A stretch of 64,000 nucleotides of DNA from Propioniciclava soli (GTDB lineage: Bacteria > Actinomycetota > Actinomycetes > Propionibacteriales > Propionibacteriaceae). The notes beneath the pieces were generated by a model that was not told where the DNA came from, ran no database searches, and saw only the letters and a program-made list of their open reading frames with translations. Position numbers and translations under genes: made by a program. The stretch lies in the NCBI RefSeq assembly GCF_014858005.1, contig NZ_JACYOT010000001.1:310001-374000 (forward strand). Reading direction: 5' to 3'. Below are positions 43,025-51,899 of the stretch, piece after piece (within the stretch, counting starts at the first letter, position 1; every line of letters starts with the position of its first letter).

Positions 43025-43788
43025 TTAGGCCACGCCGCCGGTGAAACGTAACAGTGTTGCCGTGATTTGGCGCTCGGCCTCGGCGCGGGTGACGGTGGGG
43101 ACGCTGTCGTCGGCCTGCGGCCCGTAGCGCCCGAAGAAGGCGTGGACGGCCCCGGCCACCACGACCTCCTCGTGGACGGGCGGGAGCCGGTCGCGCCCGG
43201 CCTCGAGGCCCTCGGGATTGATGACGCCGTCGTGCTCGGCGAGCAACGTCAGGGCGGGGAAGGCGGCGTCGCGCAGGTCGACGCCGTTGCCGGGGTAGGC
43301 GCCCAGCAGCACGAGCCCGGCGACGGCGTCCTTGTGGCCGGCGCGTACTGCGCCGCCATGGCGCCACCGAGGGAGTGCCCGCCGACCACGACGCGCAACC
43401 CCGGCGCCAGCGAGGCGGCGACCGTCTCGGCGCGATCGATGCCGGTGAAGGCCAGGTCGGCACCGAACTCGGGGATCAGCGTCGTCACGCCCCCGGACGC
43501 CAGCGCGTGGCCGATCCACTCGTAGGCCTGGGGCCGCACGAGCGCGCCGGGGTAGAGCACGAACGCCAGCGTGGCCGGACGGTCGGTGGGCTCGACGACC
43601 AGCACGGTGCCGCCGGCGTCGGCGAGCCGCGCCCGGGAGGGGGCGGCGTCCGCCACCACCGCGTCCTGCCCCACGACCAGGGGCGCGCGTACGACGAGGG
43701 GTTGCAGGATGCCGATGCCGTACCCCAGCAGGCCCACCAGCACGACGAGGAGGGCCAGGCGCAGGCCCCCGGAGCGTTTCTTCGGCAC
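43025..43788 (-). pseudogene. Alpha/beta hydrolase gene with one frameshift
   Basis: Reading from GTG 43788, the first frame gives a membrane anchor (LRLALLVVLVGLLGYGIGIL), then LAFVLYPGALVRPQAYEWIG and the nucleophile elbow VVGGHSLGGAMAAQY. At about 43342-43347 (in GCGCGTAC) homology jumps to another frame: RAGHKDAVAGLVLLGAYPGN, the acid in AEHDGVINPEG and the His in AGAVHAFFG, ending at 43025. Nucleophile, acid and histidine are all recognisable, so the gene was intact until a net loss of one (or four) base. A sequencing error would look the same. The promoter TACGCT (43801-43796) is 7 nt from the GTG and still intact. Confidence 0.8.
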
Positions 43789-43795
43789 GCCTGGC

Positions 43796-43801
43796 AGCGT
43801 A
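43796..43801 (-). promoter_or_regulatory. -10 element before the frameshifted hydrolase
   Basis: On the minus strand TACGCT ends 7 nt before GTG 43788, immediately downstream of the GH13 stop codon. Confidence 0.5.
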
Positions 43802-43802
43802 G

Positions 43803-45539
43803 TCAGCCGGTCACGCCGTCGAGGCCCACCCACGCGGCCGCGTCGGTGCCCAATCGGCCGTCGGTCAGCTCCGCGGACGCCACCAGCACCTCGCCGGCGG
43901 GCAGCTCGACCGGCTCGGCGCCGAAGTTGACCACGACCACCACCGCGCCGCGGGTGAACGCCAGCACCTCGCCGCCGTCGAGGGCGTGCCAGGCGAAGGC
44001 GTCGGTGCGCAGGTCGGGCAGGTCGCGGCGCAGGTGCAGCGCGCGGCGGTAGAGGTTCAGCGTCGAGGCGGGGTCGGCGGCCTGGCGCTCGACGGTCAGC
44101 TCGGCCCAGTGCGCAGGCATGGGCAGCCACGGGTCGGCGTCCGCGCTGAACCCGAACGGGGCGGCGTCACCCGACCACGGCAGCGGCACCCGGCAGCCGT
44201 CGCGACCGCGGATCGTGTGGCCCGAGCGCTCCCACACCGGGTCCTGCAGCACGGCCTCGGGCAGGTCCTCGACCTCGTCGAGCCCCAGCTCCTCGCCCTG
44301 GTAGATGTAGGCCCCGCCGGGCAGCCCCAGCTCCAGCAGCGCGGCGGCGCGGGCGCGGCGGCGTCCCCGTTCGATGTCGGTGGGCAACGCCAGCAACTGT
44401 GCGGTGAGGTCGATCGGATCGCCGGCGGCATCGCTGGGTTGGGTGAAGTCGCGCCCGGTGACCGGCTTGCCGTAGCGGGTGGCCACGCGCGTGTTGTCGT
44501 GGTTGCCGAGCACCCAGGTGGTGGGCGCGCCGACCTCGGCGTGCGCGGCCAGCGTCGTGGCGATCACGGCGCGCTGCGAGGCGGCCGACCACTCCGAGAT
44601 GAGCGCGTCGAAGTTGAAGGTGGTGTGCAGCCGGTCGGGCTCGACGTAGGAGACGAGGCGCTCGATCGGGTCGAGGTAGGCCTCCGCGACGAAGACGCGC
44701 CCGCCCAGCTCGGAGTCGGCATAGGAATCGGCGACCCGTCGCCAGCGGCGCTGCACGTCGTCCAGCCCCGGGACGTCCCAGTGCGGCATGCCGGGGCGCT
44801 TGGTGTTCGTGCCGTACCCGGTGGCCGGGTCGAGCGGGGCGTCCGGCAGCGCCGGATCCTTCACCATCGAGTCGGCCACGTCGATGCGGAAGCCGTCGAT
44901 GCCCCGGTCGAACCAGAACCGCAGCACGGAGTCGATCTCGGCGCGGACGGCCTCGTTCTCCCAGTTCCAGTCGGGCTGGGAGGTGTCGAACAGGTGCAGG
45001 TACCACTGCCCGGGGGTGCCGTCAGGGTTCGTCGTCCGCGTCCAGGCGGGGCCACCGAACAGCGAGCCCCAGTTGTTGGGAGCCTGGTCGCCCCCGGGGC
45101 CGCGGCCGTCGCGGAACAGGTACAGCGACCGCTCCGGGGAGCCCGGCGTCGCCGCCAGCGCGGCGCGGAACCACGGGTGGTCCCAGCTCGCGTGGTTGGG
45201 CACCAGGTCGATGAGCACGCGCAGGCCGCGCGCGTGCGCGCCGGCGATGAACGCGTCGGCGTCGGCGAGCGTGCCGAAGTCGGGGGAGATGTCACGGTAG
45301 TCGGCCACGTCGTAGCCGCCGTCGAGCAGCGGCGAGGGGTACCAGGGGCTCACCCAGACCGCGTCGACGCCCAGATCGGCCAGGTGGTCGAGCCGGTCGA
45401 TCATGCCGGCGACGTCGCCCGTGCCGTCGTTGTTCGCGTCGGCGAACGAGCGCGGGTAGATCTGGTACACCACGGCGTGGCGCCACCAGTCGGCGGCGAG
45501 GAAGTGCGGGTTCGGCGGCGCGGCGGCAGAGTCGGTCAC
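43803..45539 (-). CDS. GH13 alpha-glucosidase (oligo-1,6-glucosidase/maltase type)
   Basis: A 578-residue cytoplasmic enzyme releasing glucose from alpha-glucosides. The (beta/alpha)8 domain opens WWRHAVVYQIYPRSFADANN. Catalytic residues are nucleophile Asp220 (GFRIDVADS), acid/base Glu286 (FVAEAYLD) and the transition-state Asp348 (LGNHDNTR). Region I is DLVPNH. The GAYIYQGEELGL segment and the small C-terminal beta domain are typical of GH13_30-like actinobacterial alpha-glucosidases. GTG 45539 is the first start that puts the barrel at the N-terminus; it lies 34 nt after the GH2 gene stop, so the two are probably an operon. Confidence 0.93.
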   Translation of the reverse strand: MTDSAAAPPNPHFLAADWWRHAVVYQIYPRSFADANNDGTGDVAGMIDRLDHLADLGVDAVWVSPWYPSPLLDGGYDVADYRDISPDFGTLADADAFIAGAHARGLRVLIDLVPNHASWDHPWFRAALAATPGSPERSLYLFRDGRGPGGDQAPNNWGSLFGGPAWTRTTNPDGTPGQWYLHLFDTSQPDWNWENEAVRAEIDSVLRFWFDRGIDGFRIDVADSMVKDPALPDAPLDPATGYGTNTKRPGMPHWDVPGLDDVQRRWRRVADSYADSELGGRVFVAEAYLDPIERLVSYVEPDRLHTTFNFDALISEWSAASQRAVIATTLAAHAEVGAPTTWVLGNHDNTRVATRYGKPVTGRDFTQPSDAAGDPIDLTAQLLALPTDIERGRRRARAAALLELGLPGGAYIYQGEELGLDEVEDLPEAVLQDPVWERSGHTIRGRDGCRVPLPWSGDAAPFGFSADADPWLPMPAHWAELTVERQAADPASTLNLYRRALHLRRDLPDLRTDAFAWHALDGGEVLAFTRGAVVVVVNFGAEPVELPAGEVLVASAELTDGRLGTDAAAWVGLDGVTG

Positions 45540-45573
45540 GTGCCACCAGCCCACCACCGCCGCGGCGGTCAGG

Positions 45574-47385
45574 TCAAGCCTGCGCGCTCTCGGTGATCGC
45601 CGCGCGCAGGTCGGCGATCGGCGCCTTGGGCGTCCGGTCGGGCCAGGTGAGGCCGTTCTGCTCCTGCAGGGTGTCGGTGAGCTGCGTCCAGCACCAGCCG
45701 GCCAAACCCGAGTCGGGTCCCACGGCGTCCACCAGTGCGCTGACCCGTTCCACCAGCGCGGACGCCGAGCGCACGCGTCCGTACCCGCGCCACGCCGCCT
45801 GGTCGCTGTCCAGCGACACCCCGCCGAACTCGCTGAGCACCACCGGGGTGCCCTCCAGGGCCAGGGTGCGGCCCAGGCGGCGGGGCGCGCCGACGACCAG
45901 CCGGCGGGCACCCGGCCGGCGCCACGCGAGCGTCGCGGCGATCACGCCCGGCAGGTAGCGGCGCTTGAGCTTGGCCGGCTCGTGGGAGTAGTCGTGGACG
46001 CCGATGACGTCGCCGGTGACGTGCTCCCAGCCGTCGTTGCCGAGGGCGAGCCGCGTCGGGTCGAGCGCCTTGGCCAGGGCCTGCAGCGCGACGACGGCGT
46101 TCTGCTGCCGCAACTCGCGCGCCACGCGCGGGATGCCCCAGCTCTCGTTGAACGGCACCCACGCGATGAGGCTGGGGTGGTTGCGGTCGCGCGCCACCAG
46201 CTCGGTGAGGTTGGCCGTCGTCCGCTCCAGCGCGGCCGGCGTGAAGAGCTGGGCGGCCGGCAGGTCGGCCCACACGAGCAGGCCGAGCTCGTCGCAGGCG
46301 CGCAGGAACCGCGGGTCGGCCGACACCTGGTGCATCCGCAGCCCGTTGAAACCCAGGTCGGCGATGAGCTGCGCCTCGGCGCGCAGCGCCTCCAGGGAGG
46401 GGGCGGTGAACTGGGAGTCCGGCCAGTACGCCTGCTCGAGCACGAGCCGCAGGAACGTGGGCCGCTCGTTGATGCGGACGGCGCCGCGCACGGCCCGCAC
46501 GGTGCGCAGGCCGGTGTAGGAGGCGACCTCGTCGGCCACCGCGCCGTCGCTGACCAGCTTCACGTCGACGTCGATGAGGCGCGGGTGCTCGGGCGTCCAC
46601 AGCAACCGCTCGATGGGCACGGTGCGGGCGTCACCGAGCCGCACCTGGAACTCGACCTTCGGCCCGGTGGCCTGCAGCGTGATGCGGGCCAGCAGCACCC
46701 CGTCGTGGGTGAACGTCGCCTCCACGCTGTGCCTCCCGGACGCCCCGCGCGGCAGCCCGGCCAGCGCGATGCTGCCGGCCAGCGTGCCATCGGTGTCGAG
46801 CGGCGTCCAGGCGACCGACGCGATCCGCAGCGCCGGCACCTCCTCCAGCCACACGCTGCGCCAGATGCCGGAGCTGCGCCGGTACCAGATCACCTCCGGG
46901 TCGGCCGTCCAGGCCTGCTTGCCGCGCGGCAGCTCCAGGTCGCGCGCGTCGTCGGACGCCGCGACGACCAGGGTGTGGGTGTCGCTCTCGCCGTGGCCCA
47001 GCGCGTCGGTCACGTCGAGGGCGAACGGGGTGTACCCGCCAGCGTGGCCGCCGACGAGGTGGCCGTTGACCCACACGCGGGCGTCGTGGTCGACCCCCTC
47101 GAAGTGGAGCAGCACGCGGTGGCCGGGGGCGGGGTCGGCGGTGAACGTGCGCCGGTAGCGCGGCTCCTCACAGGTGTCGACGCCGAGGCCGGACGCCGCC
47201 GACTCGGGCGGGAACGGCACGACGATGCTCTGGTCGAACGTCAGGTCGGCGGGGTTGTCGCCGGGGGCGCCGGTGGTGAACTCCCAGTCGCCGTCCAGGC
47301 TGGCCCAGCCCGGTCGGGCCAGGGTGGGGCGGGGGTGGGAGCGGAGGAGGGACGCGCGGTCGTCGGCGTCGGCGGTGCTGCGCAT
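45574..47385 (-). CDS. GH2 family glycoside hydrolase
   Basis: A 603-residue retaining hydrolase of the beta-galactosidase/glucuronidase family. It has an N-terminal jelly-roll sugar-binding domain (SLDGDWEF, then EEPRYRRTFTAD and HFEGVDHDARVWVNGHLVG), an immunoglobulin-like domain (about 190-290), and a TIM barrel with acid/base in WVPFNESWG and nucleophile in VVLSEFGG. Loop LGFNGLRMHQ replaces the more usual NxxRxSHYP region. No signal peptide is visible, so it acts inside the cell on imported glycosides; the exact specificity is open. TAGGGT lies 7 nt before ATG 47385. GH13 is co-transcribed downstream. Confidence 0.9.
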   Translation of the reverse strand: MRSTADADDRASLLRSHPRPTLARPGWASLDGDWEFTTGAPGDNPADLTFDQSIVVPFPPESAASGLGVDTCEEPRYRRTFTADPAPGHRVLLHFEGVDHDARVWVNGHLVGGHAGGYTPFALDVTDALGHGESDTHTLVVAASDDARDLELPRGKQAWTADPEVIWYRRSSGIWRSVWLEEVPALRIASVAWTPLDTDGTLAGSIALAGLPRGASGRHSVEATFTHDGVLLARITLQATGPKVEFQVRLGDARTVPIERLLWTPEHPRLIDVDVKLVSDGAVADEVASYTGLRTVRAVRGAVRINERPTFLRLVLEQAYWPDSQFTAPSLEALRAEAQLIADLGFNGLRMHQVSADPRFLRACDELGLLVWADLPAAQLFTPAALERTTANLTELVARDRNHPSLIAWVPFNESWGIPRVARELRQQNAVVALQALAKALDPTRLALGNDGWEHVTGDVIGVHDYSHEPAKLKRRYLPGVIAATLAWRRPGARRLVVGAPRRLGRTLALEGTPVVLSEFGGVSLDSDQAAWRGYGRVRSASALVERVSALVDAVGPDSGLAGWCWTQLTDTLQEQNGLTWPDRTPKAPIADLRAAITESAQA

Positions 47386-47392
47386 GGTGCCG

Positions 47393-47398
47393 ACCCTA
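47393..47398 (-). promoter_or_regulatory. -10 element of the GH2-GH13 operon
   Basis: Minus-strand TAGGGT ends 7 nt before ATG 47385, overlapping the stop region of the upstream EamA gene. Confidence 0.5.
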
Positions 47399-48301
47399 GC
47401 CGCCCCGCACGTCCCGGTGGGCGAGCGTCGTCAGCGCGACGGCGAGCACGAGCAGGCCGGCCCCCACCCACCCGCTGGGCGCCAGCCGCTCGCCGAGCAC
47501 CACGGTGGCCAGCACCGTCGCGGTGACCGGTTCGAGCAGCGAGACCAGCGCCCCGGTGGTGCTCGACTGGGTCCGCAGGCCGCGGAAATAGGCGAGGTAC
47601 GCGACGGCCGACGGGACGAGGCCGAGCGCGAGCAGCCAGGCGAGGGCGGCGGGGGTGGGCGTGAACGCGATGCCGCCGGTGGCGGCGGCCACGCCCAGCA
47701 CAGCGGTGCCGCCGGCGAGGAACGCGCCCGCGGTACCGGTCGCGTCGTCGTAGTCGGCCACTGGCCGGGCGCCCAGCAGGCTGATCGCGGCGAAGCTCGC
47801 GGACGCCAGCAGCGCCAGCGCCAGCCCGGTCAGGGTGCGGCCGGCGTCCGCCCCGGTGGGCGCGGGCGCGCCGGCCAACAGGGCCAGCCCGGCCAACGCG
47901 AGGGCGAGCGTGAGCCCCAGCCGCGCGGTGGGGCGCAGGTGGCCCGTGGCCGCCTCGACGGCGATGACGACCAGCGGCGTGGCGCCGATCACCACGAGGG
48001 TGGCGACCGCGACCCCGACGAACTCCAGCGCCGAGAAGAACCCGAACTGGAACAGCGCCGATGCGGCGGCGATGGCCGCCACCCGCCGCCAGCCGGCCCG
48101 GGTGCGGGGCCAGCGGGCGCTGCGGGTGGCCCAGACGAACGCGAGCACCAGCAGCCCGCCCACGAAGATGCGGTAGCCGGCGACGGCAAGGAAGGCCAAG
48201 CCCGTCTCGGCGCGGAGGAAGGTGCCGATCGTGCCCGAGGTGCCCCACGTGAGCCCGGCGAGGACGAGCCACCCGAGGCCGGGGGCAGGGGCGGAGCGCA
48301 C
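47396..48301 (-). CDS. EamA/DMT family transporter
   Basis: A 301-residue membrane protein with ten hydrophobic segments in two EamA repeats. Repeat 1 starts WLVLAGLTWGTSGTIGTFL; repeat 2 has AISLLGARPVADY and closes with the PVTATVLATVVLGERL signature, a strong family marker. Members export amino acids, nucleobases or other small metabolites. The GTG start at 48301 is 50 bp from the divergent Gfo/Idh gene, with GAGACT 7 nt upstream. It ends 10 nt before the GH2 start, so partial read-through into that operon is possible. Confidence 0.88.
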   Translation of the reverse strand: MRSAPAPGLGWLVLAGLTWGTSGTIGTFLRAETGLAFLAVAGYRIFVGGLLVLAFVWATRSARWPRTRAGWRRVAAIAAASALFQFGFFSALEFVGVAVATLVVIGATPLVVIAVEAATGHLRPTARLGLTLALALAGLALLAGAPAPTGADAGRTLTGLALALLASASFAAISLLGARPVADYDDATGTAGAFLAGGTAVLGVAAATGGIAFTPTPAALAWLLALGLVPSAVAYLAYFRGLRTQSSTTGALVSLLEPVTATVLATVVLGERLAPSGWVGAGLLVLAVALTTLAHRDVRGG

Positions 48302-48339
48302 GGCGCCCAGTCTCCCACGCGGCCGCCGTCCGGCCGCCC

Positions 48340-48345
48340 TACGCT
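48340..48345 (+). promoter_or_regulatory. -10 element before the interrupted Gfo/Idh gene
   Basis: TACGCT is 6 nt before ATG 48352. The promoter is intact although the gene carries an early stop. Confidence 0.5.
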
Positions 48346-48351
48346 GGCGGC

Positions 48352-49392
48352 ATGGGATTCCTCCTCGTCGGCTGGGGTTACCGCTCGCGCGCCTGATGGG
48401 AGGCTGCCCGCGGCACCGGGGTGGAGTGCCTCGGCGTCGTCGTCCGGACGCCGCGGCCCACCCCTGCGCCCACGTTCACCTCGCTCGAAGACGCCCTCGC
48501 CGCCACCGGGGCGCGGTTCGTCGTCGCCTCGGTGGACGCCGCCGCCGCGCCCGACGTGGTCCGGGCCTGTGTGGCGGCCGGCGTCGGGGTGCTCACCGAG
48601 ACCCCGCCCGCCGCCGACCCCGACCGCCTGCGCGCTCTGTGGGCCGACGTGGGCGCCAGCGACCTGGTCCAGGTGGCCGAGCAATACCCCCGCTACCCCT
48701 CCCACGCGGCCCGCCGGGCGCTGGTCGCGTCCGGGATCATCGGGACGCCGACCCAGGCCCAGGTGTCATCCACCCAGCTTCACCACGCCGCCGCGCTGAT
48801 GCGGTTCCACCTCGGCGTCGCTCCCGGGCCGGCCACCGTGCGCGCCACCACGACCACCGCGCCGCTGCTGCAGCCCCTCACCCGCGCCGGCTGGACGGGC
48901 GCCACCGAGCCGGAGCCGGCCACCACGACGCACGCCGTGATCGACCTCAAGGACGGCCGCAGCGGTGTGTACGACTTCACCGACAACCAGACCCGCAACC
49001 TGCTCCGCGTCCGCCGCCTGGTCGTCCGCGGCACCCACGGCGAGCTGGACGGCGAGGACGTCGTCGCCTGGGGCGGCCCCGAGACGGTGCTCACCAGCCG
49101 CATTGAGCGGCGCCAGGCCGGCCACGACCTCGACATGTCCGGCTTCGCCACCCGCACGCTCGCTCACGGCGCCGACGTGCTGTGGCGCAACCCGTGGCCG
49201 GGCAAGGCCTGGTCCGACGACCAGCTCGCGACCGCCGACCTCCTCGCCGCGACGGCGCGCTGGGCCGACGGCGAGGGCAAGGAGCCCTACCCGCTGCGCG
49301 AGGGCTGCCAGGACGCGGCCATCGGCTTCGCCATCGAGCGCGCAGCGGCCGGCGGCGAGGCGGTGCGCCTCACCGACGAGCCGTGGTGGTGA
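48352..49392 (+). pseudogene. Gfo/Idh/MocA oxidoreductase gene with an in-frame TGA at codon 15
   Basis: ATG 48352 opens MGFLLVGWGYRSRA, the normal start of an NAD-binding Rossmann fold, then hits TGA at 48394-48396. The same frame continues without a break as WEAARGTGVECLGVVV and on for another 330 codons to 49392 (TETPP in place of the usual lysine loop EKP, VAEQYPRYPSH, TRIERR-like TSRIERRQ). One nonsense codon is therefore the only lesion. Restart at GTG 48421 would lose the dinucleotide-binding loop. It may be a young pseudogene, a sequencing error, or translated by readthrough. It is convergent, one base from the GH106-like gene. Confidence 0.8.
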
Positions 49393-49393
49393 G

Positions 49394-51865
49394 TCAGCTC
49401 AGCCGCAGCGTGGGCGTCGCCAACAACCCCGAGCGGACGCCCGCGTCGGCCTGGTCGAGGTCCTGCAACACGAACCGGCGCCCGTAGCGGCGCGTGACGG
49501 CGGCCACCGCCTCGGCGAGGTGGGTGTCGTCGGCCAGCGCGTGGGCCGAGGTGCTGGACACGACCAGCGTCAGCTCGTTGGCCCCCGCGCGCAGGGCGTC
49601 GGTGAGGTCGAGGCGGAACGGCGGGGCCCACAGGACGCCGCAGTCGGTGCCGTTGACCCGCACCTGCACCACCGCGCCGACCGGGGGCTCGACCGCGGCG
49701 CGGAACGACGGCAGCCCCGAGTCGCCGGCGAAGGCCCCGTCGCTGGGGGCCGACGAGCCGAAGTCCAGCTCGGCGCGCGCGGGCGCGGCGTCCAGCGCGA
49801 CGGTCGCCGTGTAGGTCACGCTGCCGCAGAAGCGGGCGAGCGCGGGGTCGTCCTCCCACACGTGCGGCAGCGTGACGGCCCGCTCGCGCGCGGCGGGGCC
49901 GTGGACGCCGGCGCGCAGCGTCCAGTCGGCCAGCGTGAGCCGCGTGGCGGGCGCCGAGGAGCCCACCAGCACCGCGGCCTCGTAGGGGGCCAGCGCGAGG
50001 TCGGCGAACGGGGTCTGCCAGGTCGCGCTGACCCGGCCGGTGTGGGCGTCCCAGCGTTCCAGCCCGGGCGCGGCGTCCGGGGGCCGGACGCGGACGCGGC
50101 TCTCGTGGGGGCCCGTGTTGGCCACGAACCACACGTCGACGCCGTCGATCCGGCGGTGCACGGCGCCGACGTCCCCCTCGCCGCCCTCGATGCCCACGTC
50201 GGGATCGCCCACCAAGTCCGGATCCGCGACCACCTCCGCTGCCCGCACCACCCGGCTGCCGGCGGCGGCCCGCTCGGCAAGCCACGCCTCGGCGCGGGCG
50301 TCGGTGGTGCCGGCCACGACGATGACCGGGCGGGGGCGGGGGGCGGCGTCCAGCACGGCGTCGTCGACGAGCACGTAGTCGTGCCCCGCGGTGCGCAGGG
50401 CGGCGGTCAGCTCGACGCCGACGTGGCGGCGGACGGCGCGAAAGAGATCCAGCTCGGGGGCGAGCTGGGCGTACACGTCGTGCCCGGGCACGAACAGCGT
50501 CACCTCGCGCACGGGCTCGCCCTGGCGCAGCAGCCACCCCAGCCGCGCGAGGTAGCGCCACAGCGCGGGCGCGGCGGGCCACCAGGCGTTGCGGTCGTCG
50601 AGGGCGCCGGAGGCGTAGAAGATCCAGCCCAGGCCGGGGGCGTCCGCGGGGGAGTGCGGCCAGCCGTGGCCGACGATGTGGTTGACGCCGGCCAGCAGGT
50701 GCTCGTGGGCCTCGCTGGCCAGATCGAGCGGGGTGGCGCGGAACGACGGGCTGTTCACCCACGTCCACGCCTCGGCGGACACCACCGGCGTGCCGCGCTC
50801 GTGGGCCGCCGAGCTGGCCCACTTCGCCGACGTCAGCTCCCGCCAGCCCCAGCCCTCGCCCTCGATCATCGCGACGTCGCGGTAGCTGGAGACCGACGCC
50901 GGTGGCACCCCGTAGCCCTGCAGCCGGAACGCGACGCCGCGATCATCGGCCCAGGCGCACACCACGTCGACGAAGTGCTCCTCGTACAGCTCGGTGAGGG
51001 TGCGGTGGACGTCGGCACGGAACGCGTCGCTGCCGGGGGTGTCCACCACCAGCTCGGCCAGCCGGGGCACCAACGCATAGCCCCGCCGGGCGGCGAACTC
51101 GGCCGGCAGCGCGGGCGTCCAGTTCGCGTCGTAGACCTCGAGGCTGTCGCAGAACACCGCGCCCAGCAGGCTCGCATCGACGGCGTCGAGCAGCACGTCG
51201 CCCACGGCGCGCAGGTGGGTGCGGACGGCCTCGGCGTCGTAGTGGTCGAGCACCGGACCCTCCGCACCGGCCGCGGCGCGCTTGACGTTCTGGCCGGTCC
51301 GCCGGGTGGTGGCGAGCAGGAGCTGGCGCGGGCCGGGGGTGTCGGGCACGTCGAGGTGGCCGTCGACCACCGGCAGGTGGACCGGCGTGGCCGGCCCCTC
51401 CAGCGGGAGGACGTACCCGCCGACGACGTCGTCCCCGGGGAACGTGGGCGAGACGGGGACGCGGTGGGCGCCGGGCGGCAGCAGCCGGCGCTCCCACACC
51501 AGCGTGCGGGCGGCGAGGTCGTCGGTGATGTGGGGGCCGCCGAACGACCAGCCGCTGCCCAGCGTGAGATCCATGCGCAGCCCCAGCGCGGCGCCGAAGC
51601 GGACGGCGTGGTCGAGCGCGGCCAGGAAGCGGGGGGAGAGGAAGGGGGCCTCCTCCTCGAGCACCCGCATCGGGTAGACGAAGGCGATCTCGGCGCCGCC
51701 CAGGCCGGCCTCGGCCATCGCGGTCAGGTCGCGCTCGACCCCCTCGGTGGTGATGTCGGGCCCGAACCACCACCAGCGCATCATCGGTGCTGCGGCGCGC
51801 GGCGGGTCGGCGAACCCCGCGCGCAGGGCGGCGAGGCCGGGCGATTCAGGCGTCAGGGGTGCCAC
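49394..51865 (-). CDS. GH106-like glycoside hydrolase (putative alpha-L-rhamnosidase)
   Basis: An 823-residue protein. The N-terminal (beta/alpha)8 part begins PPRAAAPMMRWWWFGPDIT with TTEGVERDLTAMAEAGLGG and LRMDLTLGSGWSFGGP, the signature of GH106 and related 'glycosyl hydrolase' proteins. A central region has VFCDSLEVYDANWTP and VVSAEAWTWVNSP. The C-terminal beta-sandwich (LDFGSSAPSDGAF, VRVNGTDCGVLWAPPFRLDLT) resembles a GH2-type sugar-binding domain. No signal peptide is seen. Rhamnosidase activity is known for some GH106 members; here it is inferred. TAAGCT lies 7 nt before GTG 51865. Confidence 0.8.
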   Translation of the reverse strand: MAPLTPESPGLAALRAGFADPPRAAAPMMRWWWFGPDITTEGVERDLTAMAEAGLGGAEIAFVYPMRVLEEEAPFLSPRFLAALDHAVRFGAALGLRMDLTLGSGWSFGGPHITDDLAARTLVWERRLLPPGAHRVPVSPTFPGDDVVGGYVLPLEGPATPVHLPVVDGHLDVPDTPGPRQLLLATTRRTGQNVKRAAAGAEGPVLDHYDAEAVRTHLRAVGDVLLDAVDASLLGAVFCDSLEVYDANWTPALPAEFAARRGYALVPRLAELVVDTPGSDAFRADVHRTLTELYEEHFVDVVCAWADDRGVAFRLQGYGVPPASVSSYRDVAMIEGEGWGWRELTSAKWASSAAHERGTPVVSAEAWTWVNSPSFRATPLDLASEAHEHLLAGVNHIVGHGWPHSPADAPGLGWIFYASGALDDRNAWWPAAPALWRYLARLGWLLRQGEPVREVTLFVPGHDVYAQLAPELDLFRAVRRHVGVELTAALRTAGHDYVLVDDAVLDAAPRPRPVIVVAGTTDARAEAWLAERAAAGSRVVRAAEVVADPDLVGDPDVGIEGGEGDVGAVHRRIDGVDVWFVANTGPHESRVRVRPPDAAPGLERWDAHTGRVSATWQTPFADLALAPYEAAVLVGSSAPATRLTLADWTLRAGVHGPAARERAVTLPHVWEDDPALARFCGSVTYTATVALDAAPARAELDFGSSAPSDGAFAGDSGLPSFRAAVEPPVGAVVQVRVNGTDCGVLWAPPFRLDLTDALRAGANELTLVVSSTSAHALADDTHLAEAVAAVTRRYGRRFVLQDLDQADAGVRSGLLATPTLRLS

Positions 51866-51872
51866 CTCGCCC

Positions 51873-51893
51873 AGCTTAGGAGGCGGCTACTCT
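51873..51893. promoter_or_regulatory. Compact divergent leaderless promoter pair
   Basis: TAAGCT on the minus strand (51878-51873) serves the GH106-like gene, and TACTCT on the plus strand (51888-51893) serves exonuclease III. The two start codons are only 34 bp apart, so both predicted -35 regions fall inside the opposite gene. Confidence 0.5.
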
Positions 51894-51899
51894 CGCGGG

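Noticed and set aside
48394-48396. TGA as a selenocysteine codon
   Set aside because: No stem-loop of SECIS type follows within about 20 nt, no Sec-containing homologues of this family are known to me, and the position is not a redox site.
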